Shown here in pieces: positions 25,717 to 33,590 of a stretch of 47,704 bases of DNA. The translations under genes and the position numbers were made by a program. A model generated the notes under the pieces. That model ran no database searches, was not told the origin of the DNA, and was given only the letters and a program-made list of their open reading frames with translations. The DNA is taken from contig NZ_BPQP01000014.1 of the NCBI RefSeq assembly GCF_022179305.1, forward strand, positions 1 through 47,704, given 5' to 3'. Position 1 is the first letter of the stretch; each line of letters starts with the position of its first letter. The stretch is from Methylobacterium iners (lineage in GTDB: Bacteria > Pseudomonadota > Alphaproteobacteria > Rhizobiales > Beijerinckiaceae).

Positions 25717-27090
25717 ATGTCGGCCCGAGTCCTGATCGTCGACGATCTCTTCCCGAACGTGAAGCTCCTCGAGACGAAGCTCTCGCTGGAGTACTTCGAC
25801 GTGATCGCGGCCATGAACGGGCCCGACGCCATCGCGATCTGCGAGAAGGGCTTGTGCGACATCGTCCTCCTCGACGTGATGATGCCGGGCATGGACGGCT
25901 TCGAGGTCTGCCGTCGCCTCAAGAACAATCCGGTGACCGCGCACCTGCCCGTGGTCATGGTCACGGCCCTCGACCAGCCGGCCGATCGCCTGCGCGGCCT
26001 CGATGCCGGGGCCGACGACTTCCTCACCAAGCCCATCGACGACACCGCGCTGTTCACGCGCGTGCGCAGCCTGGTGCGTCTGAAGGCGGTGACGGACGAA
26101 CTCCGCAGCCGGGCCATGGCCTCCCGCGATTTCGGGATCGGTGACCCGCTCGCCATCGCCACGGCCGAGACGGGCCAGAACGCCGACATCCTCCTCGTCG
26201 ACGATCGCGCGAGCTCGGCCGAGCGCCTGGCCACGGCCCTGTCGCAGCACCATTCGGTCACGGTCGAGACCGACCCTCACCAGGCGCTCGTGCGCGCCAC
26301 GGAAGGGAGTTTCGAGCTCGCGCTGGTCAGCCTCGACCTGAAGGATTTCGACGGTCTGCGCCTGTGCAGCCAGCTTCGGTCGCTGGACCGCACCCGCAAC
26401 ATCCCGGTGATCATGATGGCCGAGGCCCATGATCGCGGCCGGATCATCCGGGGCCTCGATTTCGGCGTCCACGACTACCTGATGCGGCCGATCGACCGGA
26501 ACGAGCTCATCGCCCGGGTGCGGACGCAGGTGCGCCGCCGGCGCTTCTCCGAGGTGCTGCGCGGCGCCGTCCAGGCCTCGATGGAGCTCGCGATCACGGA
26601 CGGGCTCACCGGTCTGCACAACCGGCGCTACCTCGACAACCACCTCGCCGCGCTCTTCAGCGAGGCGGTGCTTCGCCAGCGCCCGGTCTCGGCCCTGATG
26701 CTCGACATCGACCGGTTCAAGTCGATCAACGACACCTACGGCCACGAGGCCGGCGACGAGGTGCTGAAGGCCTTCGCCGACCGCATCCGCACCCATACCC
26801 GCGGCATCGACATCGTCGCCCGCTACGGCGGCGAGGAGATCGTGATCATCCTCCCCGATGCCGGCGTGGAGGGTGCCCACACCATCGCCGAGCGCATCCG
26901 CGAGCGGATCGAGGAGGTGCCCTTCTCGATCCAGCGCGATACCCGCAGCGTGGCGGTCACGGTCTCGATCGGCGTCGCCGCCCGCAACGCCGAGGACGCC
27001 GGCCCGGCCGACATGCTCAAGCGGGCCGACGCCGCGCTCTACCGGGCCAAGGCCGAGGGCCGCAACCGGGTCGTGGCCGCAGCGGCCTGA
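25717..27090 (+). CDS. pleD: PleD, diguanylate cyclase response regulator
   Basis: PleD makes cyclic di-GMP after phosphorylation and drives the motile-to-sessile change. The 457-residue protein has receiver 1 with phospho-acceptor Asp53 in LLDVMMPGMDGFEVC, and a degenerate receiver 2 from about 150 to 270 (ILLVDDRASSAERL). The GGDEF domain starts near ELAITDGLTGLHNRRYLDNH. The active-site motif is GGEEI at residues 371-375 in place of GGEEF, and an RxxD inhibitory site (R362-D365, RGID) lies five residues before it, so product feedback is expected. The last 52 bases overlap the end of a convergent gene. Confidence 0.95.
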   Translation: MSARVLIVDDLFPNVKLLETKLSLEYFDVIAAMNGPDAIAICEKGLCDIVLLDVMMPGMDGFEVCRRLKNNPVTAHLPVVMVTALDQPADRLRGLDAGADDFLTKPIDDTALFTRVRSLVRLKAVTDELRSRAMASRDFGIGDPLAIATAETGQNADILLVDDRASSAERLATALSQHHSVTVETDPHQALVRATEGSFELALVSLDLKDFDGLRLCSQLRSLDRTRNIPVIMMAEAHDRGRIIRGLDFGVHDYLMRPIDRNELIARVRTQVRRRRFSEVLRGAVQASMELAITDGLTGLHNRRYLDNHLAALFSEAVLRQRPVSALMLDIDRFKSINDTYGHEAGDEVLKAFADRIRTHTRGIDIVARYGGEEIVIILPDAGVEGAHTIAERIRERIEEVPFSIQRDTRSVAVTVSIGVAARNAEDAGPADMLKRADAALYRAKAEGRNRVVAAAA

Positions 27091-28292
27091 GCGAAGCCTT
27101 CGCGGGTCCAGGCGATCGCGGCGCCGAGCCCCGCGACCCACCAGGCCTGCCAGGCCCCGTGCTCGACGAAGGCGATGGCGGCTGCCGCGGCGATCAGGGC
27201 GAGCACGGTGGCGAGCTCCGCCCTCGGCAGCTTCGCGACGCTGCCTAGCGTGAGAAGCAGCGCCGTCGCCGCCAGGGCGGCCCCGACGATCCCGAGCTCG
27301 GCCCAGACCTGCAGGAAGCTGTTATGCGGGTGGCCGACCGCCAGCATCGACCGCATCTCTGGCTCCAATCCCGCCGCGACGGGCGCTTCGGCGAACCGCG
27401 CCGCGGTGCCGTAGCCAGCCCCCCGCCAGGGATCGGCCGCCACGGCCGCACCGAAGCTGCGGGCGATGGCAACGCGCGCGCGCGAGCTGCTCTGGACGAG
27501 GCGTTCGTGCAGGGCTTCCGGCATGATCCGGTGGAGGAGGTCGCCCTCGATGGGGGCCAGCGCGACGGCGAGGCCGAGACCGAGGCCGGCCAAGCCGAGG
27601 GCGGCCCGCCTCGGCAGGACGCGGGCGACGGCCCAGGTCGCCAGGGCCGCGGCGAGGCCCAGCGTCGCCGCGCCGCTCACCGACCGAAGGATGGCGGCAA
27701 GGCCGAGGCCGAGCGCCAGGGCCGCCCCGCGCGCGTGACCGCTGCGGATGAGCAGCGCGACGAGGGGGATGCCGATGAGCAGCATCGTCATGACCGGGCG
27801 ATTGAAGACGAAGAGCGCGACGCGCTGACCGAACGCCTTCTGCGGCGCGAGATCCGTCGCGAGGCTCGCCACGACGTAGAGGCCCGCAAGCCCGAGCATG
27901 AGTCCGGCGAGCCGCGCGGTTCCTGGCGGCAGGCGCCCGGGGGCGAGCCGCGCCACCAGATAGGCCGCCGCGAGGGTCGGCAGGAACTCCCCGGCGACCC
28001 GCAGGGAGAGGAGGGGGAAGGGGCTCCATGTCACCGAGGCGAGGCACCAGCCGAGAAGGGCCAGGACGCAGAGCCCGAGCGGCGTGCCGAGCGGCAAAGC
28101 GAGCCGGCGCAGGGCAGCTTGCCGATCCTCGATGAGCTCCGCGGCGAGGAAGAGCAGCCCGGCGACCCCGACCACGAGCGGACTCGACCGGTTCGCCACG
28201 GCCATCGCGGGCGGCACCAGGATCAGCGCCACCGCGCCGGAGGCGCGCAGGCGAGCCACCGCGGGGGACACTGGATCGCTCCCGCCGCGCAC
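27039..28292 (-). CDS. O-antigen ligase / Wzy-like membrane protein
   Basis: A 417-residue protein with about ten to twelve membrane spans. The large periplasmic loop, about residues 250-325, contains GYGTAARFAEAP and GHPHNSFLQVWAELGIVGA. This HxxNSFLQxxxExG pattern is the Wzy_C / O-antigen ligase family motif. Members join or polymerise glycans on the outer face of the inner membrane; whether this one acts on lipopolysaccharide or an exopolysaccharide cannot be told. No glycan gene cluster surrounds it. The start is a GTG at 28292, one base after the stop of the DUF2059 gene, suggesting coupling. Its 3' end overlaps pleD by 52 bases. Confidence 0.75.
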   Translation of the reverse strand: MRGGSDPVSPAVARLRASGAVALILVPPAMAVANRSSPLVVGVAGLLFLAAELIEDRQAALRRLALPLGTPLGLCVLALLGWCLASVTWSPFPLLSLRVAGEFLPTLAAAYLVARLAPGRLPPGTARLAGLMLGLAGLYVVASLATDLAPQKAFGQRVALFVFNRPVMTMLLIGIPLVALLIRSGHARGAALALGLGLAAILRSVSGAATLGLAAALATWAVARVLPRRAALGLAGLGLGLAVALAPIEGDLLHRIMPEALHERLVQSSSRARVAIARSFGAAVAADPWRGAGYGTAARFAEAPVAAGLEPEMRSMLAVGHPHNSFLQVWAELGIVGAALAATALLLTLGSVAKLPRAELATVLALIAAAAAIAFVEHGAWQAWWVAGLGAAIAWTREGFAQAAAATTRLRPSALAR

Positions 28293-28293
28293 C

Positions 28294-28878
28294 CTACTGG
28301 AGCTGGTGTCCGCGCTTGGACATCTCCGCCCGCACCCGGACCATGACGTATTCCGAGACGGTCTGCGTCCAGGTCTGCATCGCCTGGACCATGCTGTCGA
28401 GGACCTGCGGCTGGGTCTCCACGTAGCGCTTGCCGGCTGGCGAGCGGAAGAAGCCCGCGATCTCGTTGAGCTCCGGTTCGGTCAGGCGGCTCGCGTAGAT
28501 GCGCGCGGCCGTGTCGATCATGCTCTGCTTCTGCAGCTCCATCTCCGGATCGAGGGAGACCAGCACCTCGTCGAGGTCCTTGGTCAGCTCGGGGCGCGTC
28601 ACCGCCGCCTGCCGGATCTGCTCGCCGAAGGCCGGGATGATTGAGTCGAAGGAGCGTGCGATCCCGGAGCTCAGCATCACCTCCTTGGCGAGCGCCAGAT
28701 GGCTCGCGGAGGGGCCGGCGGGCGTCGCGGGGGCTTGGGCCGCGGGCGTCATCGGCTTGGCGGCCGGCTTGGCAGGGGCTGCCGCGGGTTTCTGCGCCGG
28801 CTGAGGCTGCTGCGCGACGGCCGCATGGGGCAGGGCGGCGGCGAGAAGAACCGCGAGCAACGCGGGAAGGCGGATCAT
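28294..28878 (-). CDS. DUF2059 secreted protein
   Basis: A 194-residue protein with a signal peptide ending near HAAVAQ (about residue 22), then an alanine-, proline- and lysine-rich linker to about residue 55. The DUF2059 domain follows: ALAKEVMLSSGIARSFDSII, ASRLTEPELNEIAGFFRSPA and GKRYVETQPQVLDSMVQAM. The EL.EIA.F..S..GK pattern is the family hallmark. These are periplasmic helical proteins with no settled function. The start ATG at 28878 gives the signal peptide; the frame is open further upstream without support. It lies 53 bases after rpiA on the same strand. Confidence 0.8.
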   Translation of the reverse strand: MIRLPALLAVLLAAALPHAAVAQQPQPAQKPAAAPAKPAAKPMTPAAQAPATPAGPSASHLALAKEVMLSSGIARSFDSIIPAFGEQIRQAAVTRPELTKDLDEVLVSLDPEMELQKQSMIDTAARIYASRLTEPELNEIAGFFRSPAGKRYVETQPQVLDSMVQAMQTWTQTVSEYVMVRVRAEMSKRGHQLQ

Positions 28879-28931
28879 GGCGAGCACTCCGGGCTGTCTG
28901 GATTGATGATGGAAGGGGGCCGGCCCGATCG

Positions 28932-29642
28932 TCAGACCTGGCCGAGCAGGCTCAGCGCCGCCTCGCCGTCGCGCGCCTCGGCGAGGATCGCGCCCGTGGC
29001 GAGGCCGAGGAACAGGCCGTGCTCCACCACGCCCGGCACGGCCCAGAGGGCCGCGCAGAGCGCTTCCGGATCGGGGATGCGGCCGAGCCGGGCGTCGAGG
29101 ATGAAATGGCCGCCGTCGGTGGTGAAGGGTGCGCCGTCCCCGGCCTTCCGCAGGGCGAGCTCGCCCGAGCAGCCGCACGCAGCGAGCGCCGCCTCGACGC
29201 CGCGGCGCGTCGCGCCGAGGCCGAAGGCGTTGACCTCGATCGGCAGCGGGAACGCGCCGAGGGTTCCCACGCGCTTGGCGGCATCGGCGATCACGACCAT
29301 CCGCCGGCTGGCATGCGCGACGATCTTCTCGCGAAGGAGAGCGCCGCCGCCGCCCTTGATCAGGCGCATTTCCGGGTCGATCTCGTCGGCGCCGTCGATG
29401 GTGAGGTCGAGCTCCGGCAATTCCTCCAGCGTCGCGAGGCGGATGCCCTCCCGCTCGGCCGCGACGCGGGTGGCCTCGGAGGTCGGCACCCCGACGACGT
29501 CGAGGCCGTCCCGGACGCGAGCACCGAGGAGCGTGACGAAGACGTTCGCCGTGCTGCCGGTGCCGAGGCCGAGCCGCATCCCGTCTTGGACGAGCGCGAC
29601 GGCGCGTGCGGCGGCCGCTTGGCGCAGATCGGGTCCGCTCAC
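28932..29642 (-). CDS. rpiA: Ribose-5-phosphate isomerase A
   Basis: RpiA interconverts ribose 5-phosphate and ribulose 5-phosphate in the cytoplasm. The 236-residue protein has the phosphate loop [18 protein letters not shown], the catalytic acids in [15 protein letters not shown], the loop [16 protein letters not shown], and [21 protein letters not shown] chose GTG at 29642 ([16 protein letters not shown]) because AAAGGAG lies 7 bases upstream; no ATG fits. In a methylotroph-like organism it could also serve the serine-cycle and pentose phosphate links, but the context shows only the general role. The length is normal. Confidence 0.95.
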   Translation of the reverse strand: MSGPDLRQAAAARAVALVQDGMRLGLGTGSTANVFVTLLGARVRDGLDVVGVPTSEATRVAAEREGIRLATLEELPELDLTIDGADEIDPEMRLIKGGGGALLREKIVAHASRRMVVIADAAKRVGTLGAFPLPIEVNAFGLGATRRGVEAALAACGCSGELALRKAGDGAPFTTDGGHFILDARLGRIPDPEALCAALWAVPGVVEHGLFLGLATGAILAEARDGEAALSLLGQV

Positions 29643-29749
29643 GCGGCGGCTCCTTTGAGGGATGGGATCGGGCGCATGGCTCGGGCTCGATGAGGGGTGC
29701 GGGGAGCCCCTAGCACGCCGGGATGACCGGGCAAATGCCGACCTTGCGC

Positions 29750-30217
29750 CTAGGGGCGGCCGCCCTGCGGCGGCGTCGCGCTCGGGCCGGCGCGCCCGGG
29801 AGCGGGGCTCGTCGGCGCTGCTTCCTCGCTGGGTGTGGCGGGGCTCGCCTGCGCCGTGCAGACCACCGCCTCCTTCTGGAGCTGCACGTAGCAGATGCTC
29901 ATCTCGCCGGTGCGGAAATTGACCCGGAACACGCCGGCCTCGCGGGTGTGGCGCGAGGCGACGAGACCGTATTGCGACGGAGCCTGGGCGCCCGCGCCCT
30001 CGCCGGAGCCGTAGCACACGGTGAGGCCGACGCCGCCGACGGCGCCCTCCCGCAGGCCGTATTGGCAGGAGGTCACCTCGCCCGTGACCGTGTCGACCCG
30101 GTAGACCCGGTTCAGGTCGATCTGCGGTGCGGGCACGAACTCGTAGGACCCGGCGGCTGCCGCGCCGCTGACCAGGAGGGCGCCGAGTCCGGCCGCGAGA
30201 TGTCCTGTCCGACGCAT
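29750..30217 (-). CDS. Unknown secreted protein with internal repeat
   Basis: A 155-residue protein with a signal peptide ending near SGAAAAG (residue 22). It holds two related units, [17 protein letters not shown] and [17 protein letters not shown], each with x[YF]RVxxxTGExxxC, so the domain looks like a duplicated beta element. Four cysteines in the mature part could form disulfides. The last 35 residues are rich in proline, alanine, serine and glycine and look disordered. I do not recognise the family. It is 107 bases before rpiA on the same strand and divergent from gph. Confidence 0.6.
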   Translation of the reverse strand: MRRTGHLAAGLGALLVSGAAAAGSYEFVPAPQIDLNRVYRVDTVTGEVTSCQYGLREGAVGGVGLTVCYGSGEGAGAQAPSQYGLVASRHTREAGVFRVNFRTGEMSICYVQLQKEAVVCTAQASPATPSEEAAPTSPAPGRAGPSATPPQGGRP

Positions 30218-30359
30218 GATCCCCTACGTGTTCCTGTCGTTGCTCGTGCGACCTCTAGCCCGCGCTTGCGGCACAAAGGTGACCCGCGGACCCCGGCCTT
30301 GATCGCAGGCGGAGCGCCGGTTAGCCAGACCGCGCCTCCACCCAGCCCCGAGTGACGCC

Positions 30360-31061
30360 ATGACGAAGCCCCCGCCCATCGCCGTGTTCGACCTCGACGG
30401 GACGCTCGCGGAGACGGCCGGTGACCTCGTCGGCACCCTCAACGTGATCCTCCAGCGCGAGGGCCTGCAGGCCCTGCCCGTCGAGGAGGCCCGCGACCTG
30501 ATCGGAGCGGGCGCCAAGGCGCTCATCCAGCGCGGCTTCTCGGCCGTCGGCGAGCCGCTGACCACGGAGCGCCTCGAGACGCTGTTCGTCGACTTCCTCG
30601 ATCATTACGGGCACCATATCTGCGACCACTCGCATCTCTATCCCGGCGTCATCGACGCCTTGGACAAGCTGGAAGCGATGGGGTTCCGCCTTGCCGTCTG
30701 CACCAACAAGGTGGAGGGGCATGCCGTGCGCCTGCTGGAGGCCCTCGGCGTCGCGCCGCGCTTCGCCGCGATCTGCGGGCGGCAGACCTTCCCCTTCTCG
30801 AAGCCGGACCCGCGCCACATCACCCTTACGATCGCCCAGGCCGGGGGCGACCCGGAACGGGCCGTGATGGTGGGGGATTCCCGCGCCGACATCGACGCCG
30901 CCAAGGCCGCCGGCATCCCGGTCGTGGCGGTGACCTTCGGCTACACCGACACGCCGGTGCAGCACCTCGGACCCGACCGGGTCATCTCGCATTTCGAAGA
31001 CTTGGCCGATGCGGTCTCGGCGCTGGTCCCGGCGAGGGCGGAGCTGCGTCCGGCCTCGTGA
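30360..31061 (+). CDS. gph: Phosphoglycolate phosphatase (HAD family)
   Basis: Gph removes phosphate from 2-phosphoglycolate, made by DNA repair or by Rubisco. The 233-residue HAD protein has motif I FDLDGTLAETAGDLVGTLN with the nucleophile and acid aspartates, a helical cap (about 18-85), motif II VCTNK, motif III lysine in FSKPDPRHI, and motif IV MVGDSRADIDAAKAAGIPVV. The wording, including LIGAGAKALIQRGF, is typical of Gph rather than other HAD phosphatases, though substrate cannot be proven from sequence. It is convergent with tRNA-Val, whose CCA end lies 5 bases away. Confidence 0.85.
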   Translation: MTKPPPIAVFDLDGTLAETAGDLVGTLNVILQREGLQALPVEEARDLIGAGAKALIQRGFSAVGEPLTTERLETLFVDFLDHYGHHICDHSHLYPGVIDALDKLEAMGFRLAVCTNKVEGHAVRLLEALGVAPRFAAICGRQTFPFSKPDPRHITLTIAQAGGDPERAVMVGDSRADIDAAKAAGIPVVAVTFGYTDTPVQHLGPDRVISHFEDLADAVSALVPARAELRPAS

Positions 31062-31066
31062 GGGAA

Positions 31067-31141
31067 TGGTGGGCGCGACAGGGATCGAACCTGTGACCCT
31101 TCGCGTGTGAAGCGAATGCTCTCCCGCTGAGCTACGCACCC
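31067..31141 (-). tRNA. tRNA-Val (anticodon CAC), CCA encoded
   Basis: On the minus strand the sequence starts GGGTGCGTAGCTCAGCGGG and ends with GGTTCGATCCC, the acceptor strand CGCGCCC, discriminator A and an encoded CCA. The anticodon arm is TTCGC-TTCACAC-GCGAA, giving anticodon CAC, which reads GTG. The acceptor has one G-T pair at 4-69. The TPsiC arm, D-arm (GCTC...GAGC) and lengths are normal. Confidence 0.96.
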
Positions 31142-31264
31142 ATCAGCCGCGTCGGGAACCAGCGGCTTGCGGCGCTATAGACCGGCTCCGCGAGCGCGTA
31201 AAGCGCCGCGAGGTGGCAAGTCCGTGAGGTGCCCAGTCACGTCGCGAGGGTGCGAAGGCCAAAA

Positions 31265-32356
31265 TCACGTCCAATAGAGCACCCGCGCCCCAGGCAGATG
31301 CGCGGCGATCTCGGCGCGCAGGGCAGCTTCCATCTCGCGCATGAGCTCCTTGGGAAAGACGTACTTCACCGAGCCGAACTTCGTGAGCTTGCGGGTCCGT
31401 TCCGCCTCGCGCATCGGCAGGTCCGAGCCGGGGTACCAGCCCTCCAGAACCGCCTTCGAGCCCGGCGTGAAGCGGTGGGTGATCAGCTCGACGGTCAGAT
31501 CGAGATCGGGCACGCCCAAGAGGGCCGAAGCCGCGTCTGCGATCAAGGCCGCATAGGCCGCCCGCCATTCCGCGACCGGCAGGATCGGTGCGATCGTCAG
31601 GCCGACCGGGTATCCGGCCCGGGCCATCCGGCCGAGGGCTTCCAGCCGCGCCCGGAGGGGTGCAGTGCCGCCCTCGTAGCGCGCGGCCGGCGCTGCGTTC
31701 ACCGAGAACCGGACCCGGGTGCGGCGATTGTGAGCGAGCCCGAGCAGGGGCTCGACGGCCGCGAATTTCGTGGTGAAGCGCAGCTGCACGTCCGCGTTCC
31801 AGGCGCCGAAATGCCGGATCGCCGCCGAGAGCGAGCCCGTCAGGTGCTCGATGCCGAGCGGGTCGGTGTAGCAGGAGGCTTCGAAGGTGGTGCCCTCGTT
31901 CACGCGCTCCGCCTGGCGGGAGGTCACGCCGCCGCGGCCCACATACGTGTCGAGATTGCCCAGGATCTCGTCGAGGTTGGCGTAGGCGCGGGTCATCGGC
32001 GGTCCCGAGAGCGAGCCGGCGAGGTAGCAGTAGCTGCAATGGGCCGGGCAGCCCTCCGCTAGGTCGAAGCGCCAATCTGCGCTCGGCGGGATCGGCTGGA
32101 GCCGCAGCTTGCCCGCGGGCGCCGCCACGATAGCAAGCGTCGCCTTGGCCGCGGCGTAGGCCCGGCGCGGGTCCGGATCGCTCTGGGCCGTGAGGCGGTT
32201 GCTCCTCAGACGCTCGACGGGCAGGCCCAGCGCTTCCGCGCGCTCGACCATCGTGCGGCCGTGGGCGTGTTCGAGGGCCGCGGGGGTGACGACGACCCGG
32301 CGCGGCCGCCAGAGACGGGCCGGTGCCGATGCGGGAAGGCTAGGATCATGGAACAT
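31265..32356 (-). CDS. Spore-photoproduct-lyase-like radical SAM protein
   Basis: A 363-residue radical SAM protein. The iron-sulfur motif is C103-x3-C107-x2-C110 in EGCPAHCSYCYLAGSL. The segment TFEASCYTDPLGIEHLTGSL has Cys162 where spore photoproduct lyase keeps its hydrogen-donor cysteine. Later segments RVRFSVNAAP and ITHRFTPGSKAVLEGWYPGS also match the SPL family. Spore photoproduct lyase reverses the UV lesion of dormant spores, yet alphaproteobacteria form no such spores, so the true substrate is unknown; repair of a thymine dimer type lesion is possible. The start is the ATG at 32356, divergent from the AlgX-like gene with 80 bases between. Confidence 0.85.
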   Translation of the reverse strand: MFHDPSLPASAPARLWRPRRVVVTPAALEHAHGRTMVERAEALGLPVERLRSNRLTAQSDPDPRRAYAAAKATLAIVAAPAGKLRLQPIPPSADWRFDLAEGCPAHCSYCYLAGSLSGPPMTRAYANLDEILGNLDTYVGRGGVTSRQAERVNEGTTFEASCYTDPLGIEHLTGSLSAAIRHFGAWNADVQLRFTTKFAAVEPLLGLAHNRRTRVRFSVNAAPAARYEGGTAPLRARLEALGRMARAGYPVGLTIAPILPVAEWRAAYAALIADAASALLGVPDLDLTVELITHRFTPGSKAVLEGWYPGSDLPMREAERTRKLTKFGSVKYVFPKELMREMEAALRAEIAAHLPGARVLYWT

Positions 32357-32436
32357 CCGGGGAAACGCCGGTTGACGGTGCGAGGCTCCCGGTGGGGCGC
32401 CCTGTTCAGCCGGCGCGGCGCCGGTTAAGGAGCCGG

Positions 32437-33363
32437 ATGCGTCGCAAGAAGCGGGAGATCGTGCATGTCGGGCGCGACGGCTGGCTCTTCCTGATCGGGG
32501 GGACCAACGGCGTTCTCGACCAGTACCGGTCGACCTTCGCGTGGTGGCGGCGCCTGCGCGCCTGGGCCAGCCTGGTGGAGGCGCGCGCAGCCCGTGCCCG
32601 GGCGCTCGGCATCACCTACGTCCACACGGTCGTTCCCGAGAAGCTGTCGATCTACGAGGACCGGACGGATGCGCTCGCCTACGATGCGGCCAAGTCGCCG
32701 GCCCGACGCCTCGCGGGAAGGCTCCTCAAGACACCCGCCTATCTCGACCTGCTGGGGCCGATGCGGGCGGCGCGCGACGGGCCGCCGCCGCTGTTCTACC
32801 GCACCGACACCCACTGGAACTACGACGGCTGCCTCCTCGGCTACCGCCTCCTCCTCCGGGCCTGCGGCGCGGTCCCGCCCGCCGGCATCGGGGACCGTCC
32901 CCGATACGAGACGTCCAAGGTGCGCGACCTGGCGGAGAAGCTTCCCTCGAAGCCCGTCGAGGCCGCGAGCCACGGAATCATCGACCAGCACGCCAAGCGC
33001 GTCTTCGCGAGCCCCCTGGTCGAGGCCTACGAGGCGGCGGGGCAGGCGCCTTCCCTGCATGTCGGCGCCCACGTGGTCTACCGCAACGAGACGCCGGGGG
33101 CCGACCCGCGTACCGTGGTGCTGTTCGGCGATTCGTATTCTCACTTCGCGCCGATCATGCTCACCGGGCTGCTCGCCGAAACCTTCCGCGAGGTGCATTT
33201 CGTGTGGTCTTCGAGCCTCGACTGGACCTATATCGAACGGGTTCGGCCCGACCTTCTCATTTTCGAGATCGCCGAGCGCTTCATGGTGCGCCTGCCGGAC
33301 GATCTGTTCGACGTGGAGCGGTGCGGCGAGCGGACCGGTCCGGTTCTAGCGACGGCCGGTTGA
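32437..33363 (+). CDS. AlgX/AlgJ-like SGNH-type protein
   Basis: A 308-residue protein related to the SGNH-fold domain of the alginate acetylation proteins AlgX and AlgJ. It opens VHVGRDGWLFLIGGTNGVLD, as those proteins do, then TVVPEKLSIYEDR, the catalytic-type FYRTDTHWNYDGCLLGYRLL (D and H of the triad), and VVLFGDSYSHFAPIMLTGLL with the nucleophile serine. No signal peptide or membrane anchor is visible, which is odd for a family that acts in the periplasm. The start is ATG 32437 with AAGGAG 5 bases before. No acyltransferase (AlgI-like) or polymer gene is nearby, so the acceptor is unknown. Confidence 0.75.
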   Translation: MRRKKREIVHVGRDGWLFLIGGTNGVLDQYRSTFAWWRRLRAWASLVEARAARARALGITYVHTVVPEKLSIYEDRTDALAYDAAKSPARRLAGRLLKTPAYLDLLGPMRAARDGPPPLFYRTDTHWNYDGCLLGYRLLLRACGAVPPAGIGDRPRYETSKVRDLAEKLPSKPVEAASHGIIDQHAKRVFASPLVEAYEAAGQAPSLHVGAHVVYRNETPGADPRTVVLFGDSYSHFAPIMLTGLLAETFREVHFVWSSSLDWTYIERVRPDLLIFEIAERFMVRLPDDLFDVERCGERTGPVLATAG

Positions 33364-33590
33364 TCCCGATCCCGGCTGAGCGGGGGCGTGTCGGCGCTTC
33401 GTCCCGGGTCCCAGCACTGTGTCTTTTCTGCTGGTCCCGCGCGCAACCGCGCTCGCCGACCCCAAAGTTAAGCTTCGCCCCCTTTCAGCGCGAATCCGCC
33501 TCGCGTTAAGATCGCTGGATTCCTCGGATGAGGCGGAGCGGTCAGGGCGCGACACTCGCCTTTTGGCGATTCGTGGAGGCGGTACGAATC

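Noticed and set aside
25222-27141. Minus-strand frame of about 640 codons opposite divK and pleD
   Set aside because: Shadow; both sense genes carry full motif sets.
33480-33510. Pair of TTAA tetramers (about 33469 and 33504) before divL as a CtrA box
   Set aside because: The spacing is about 30 bases, not 7, and the ends do not match the extended consensus.
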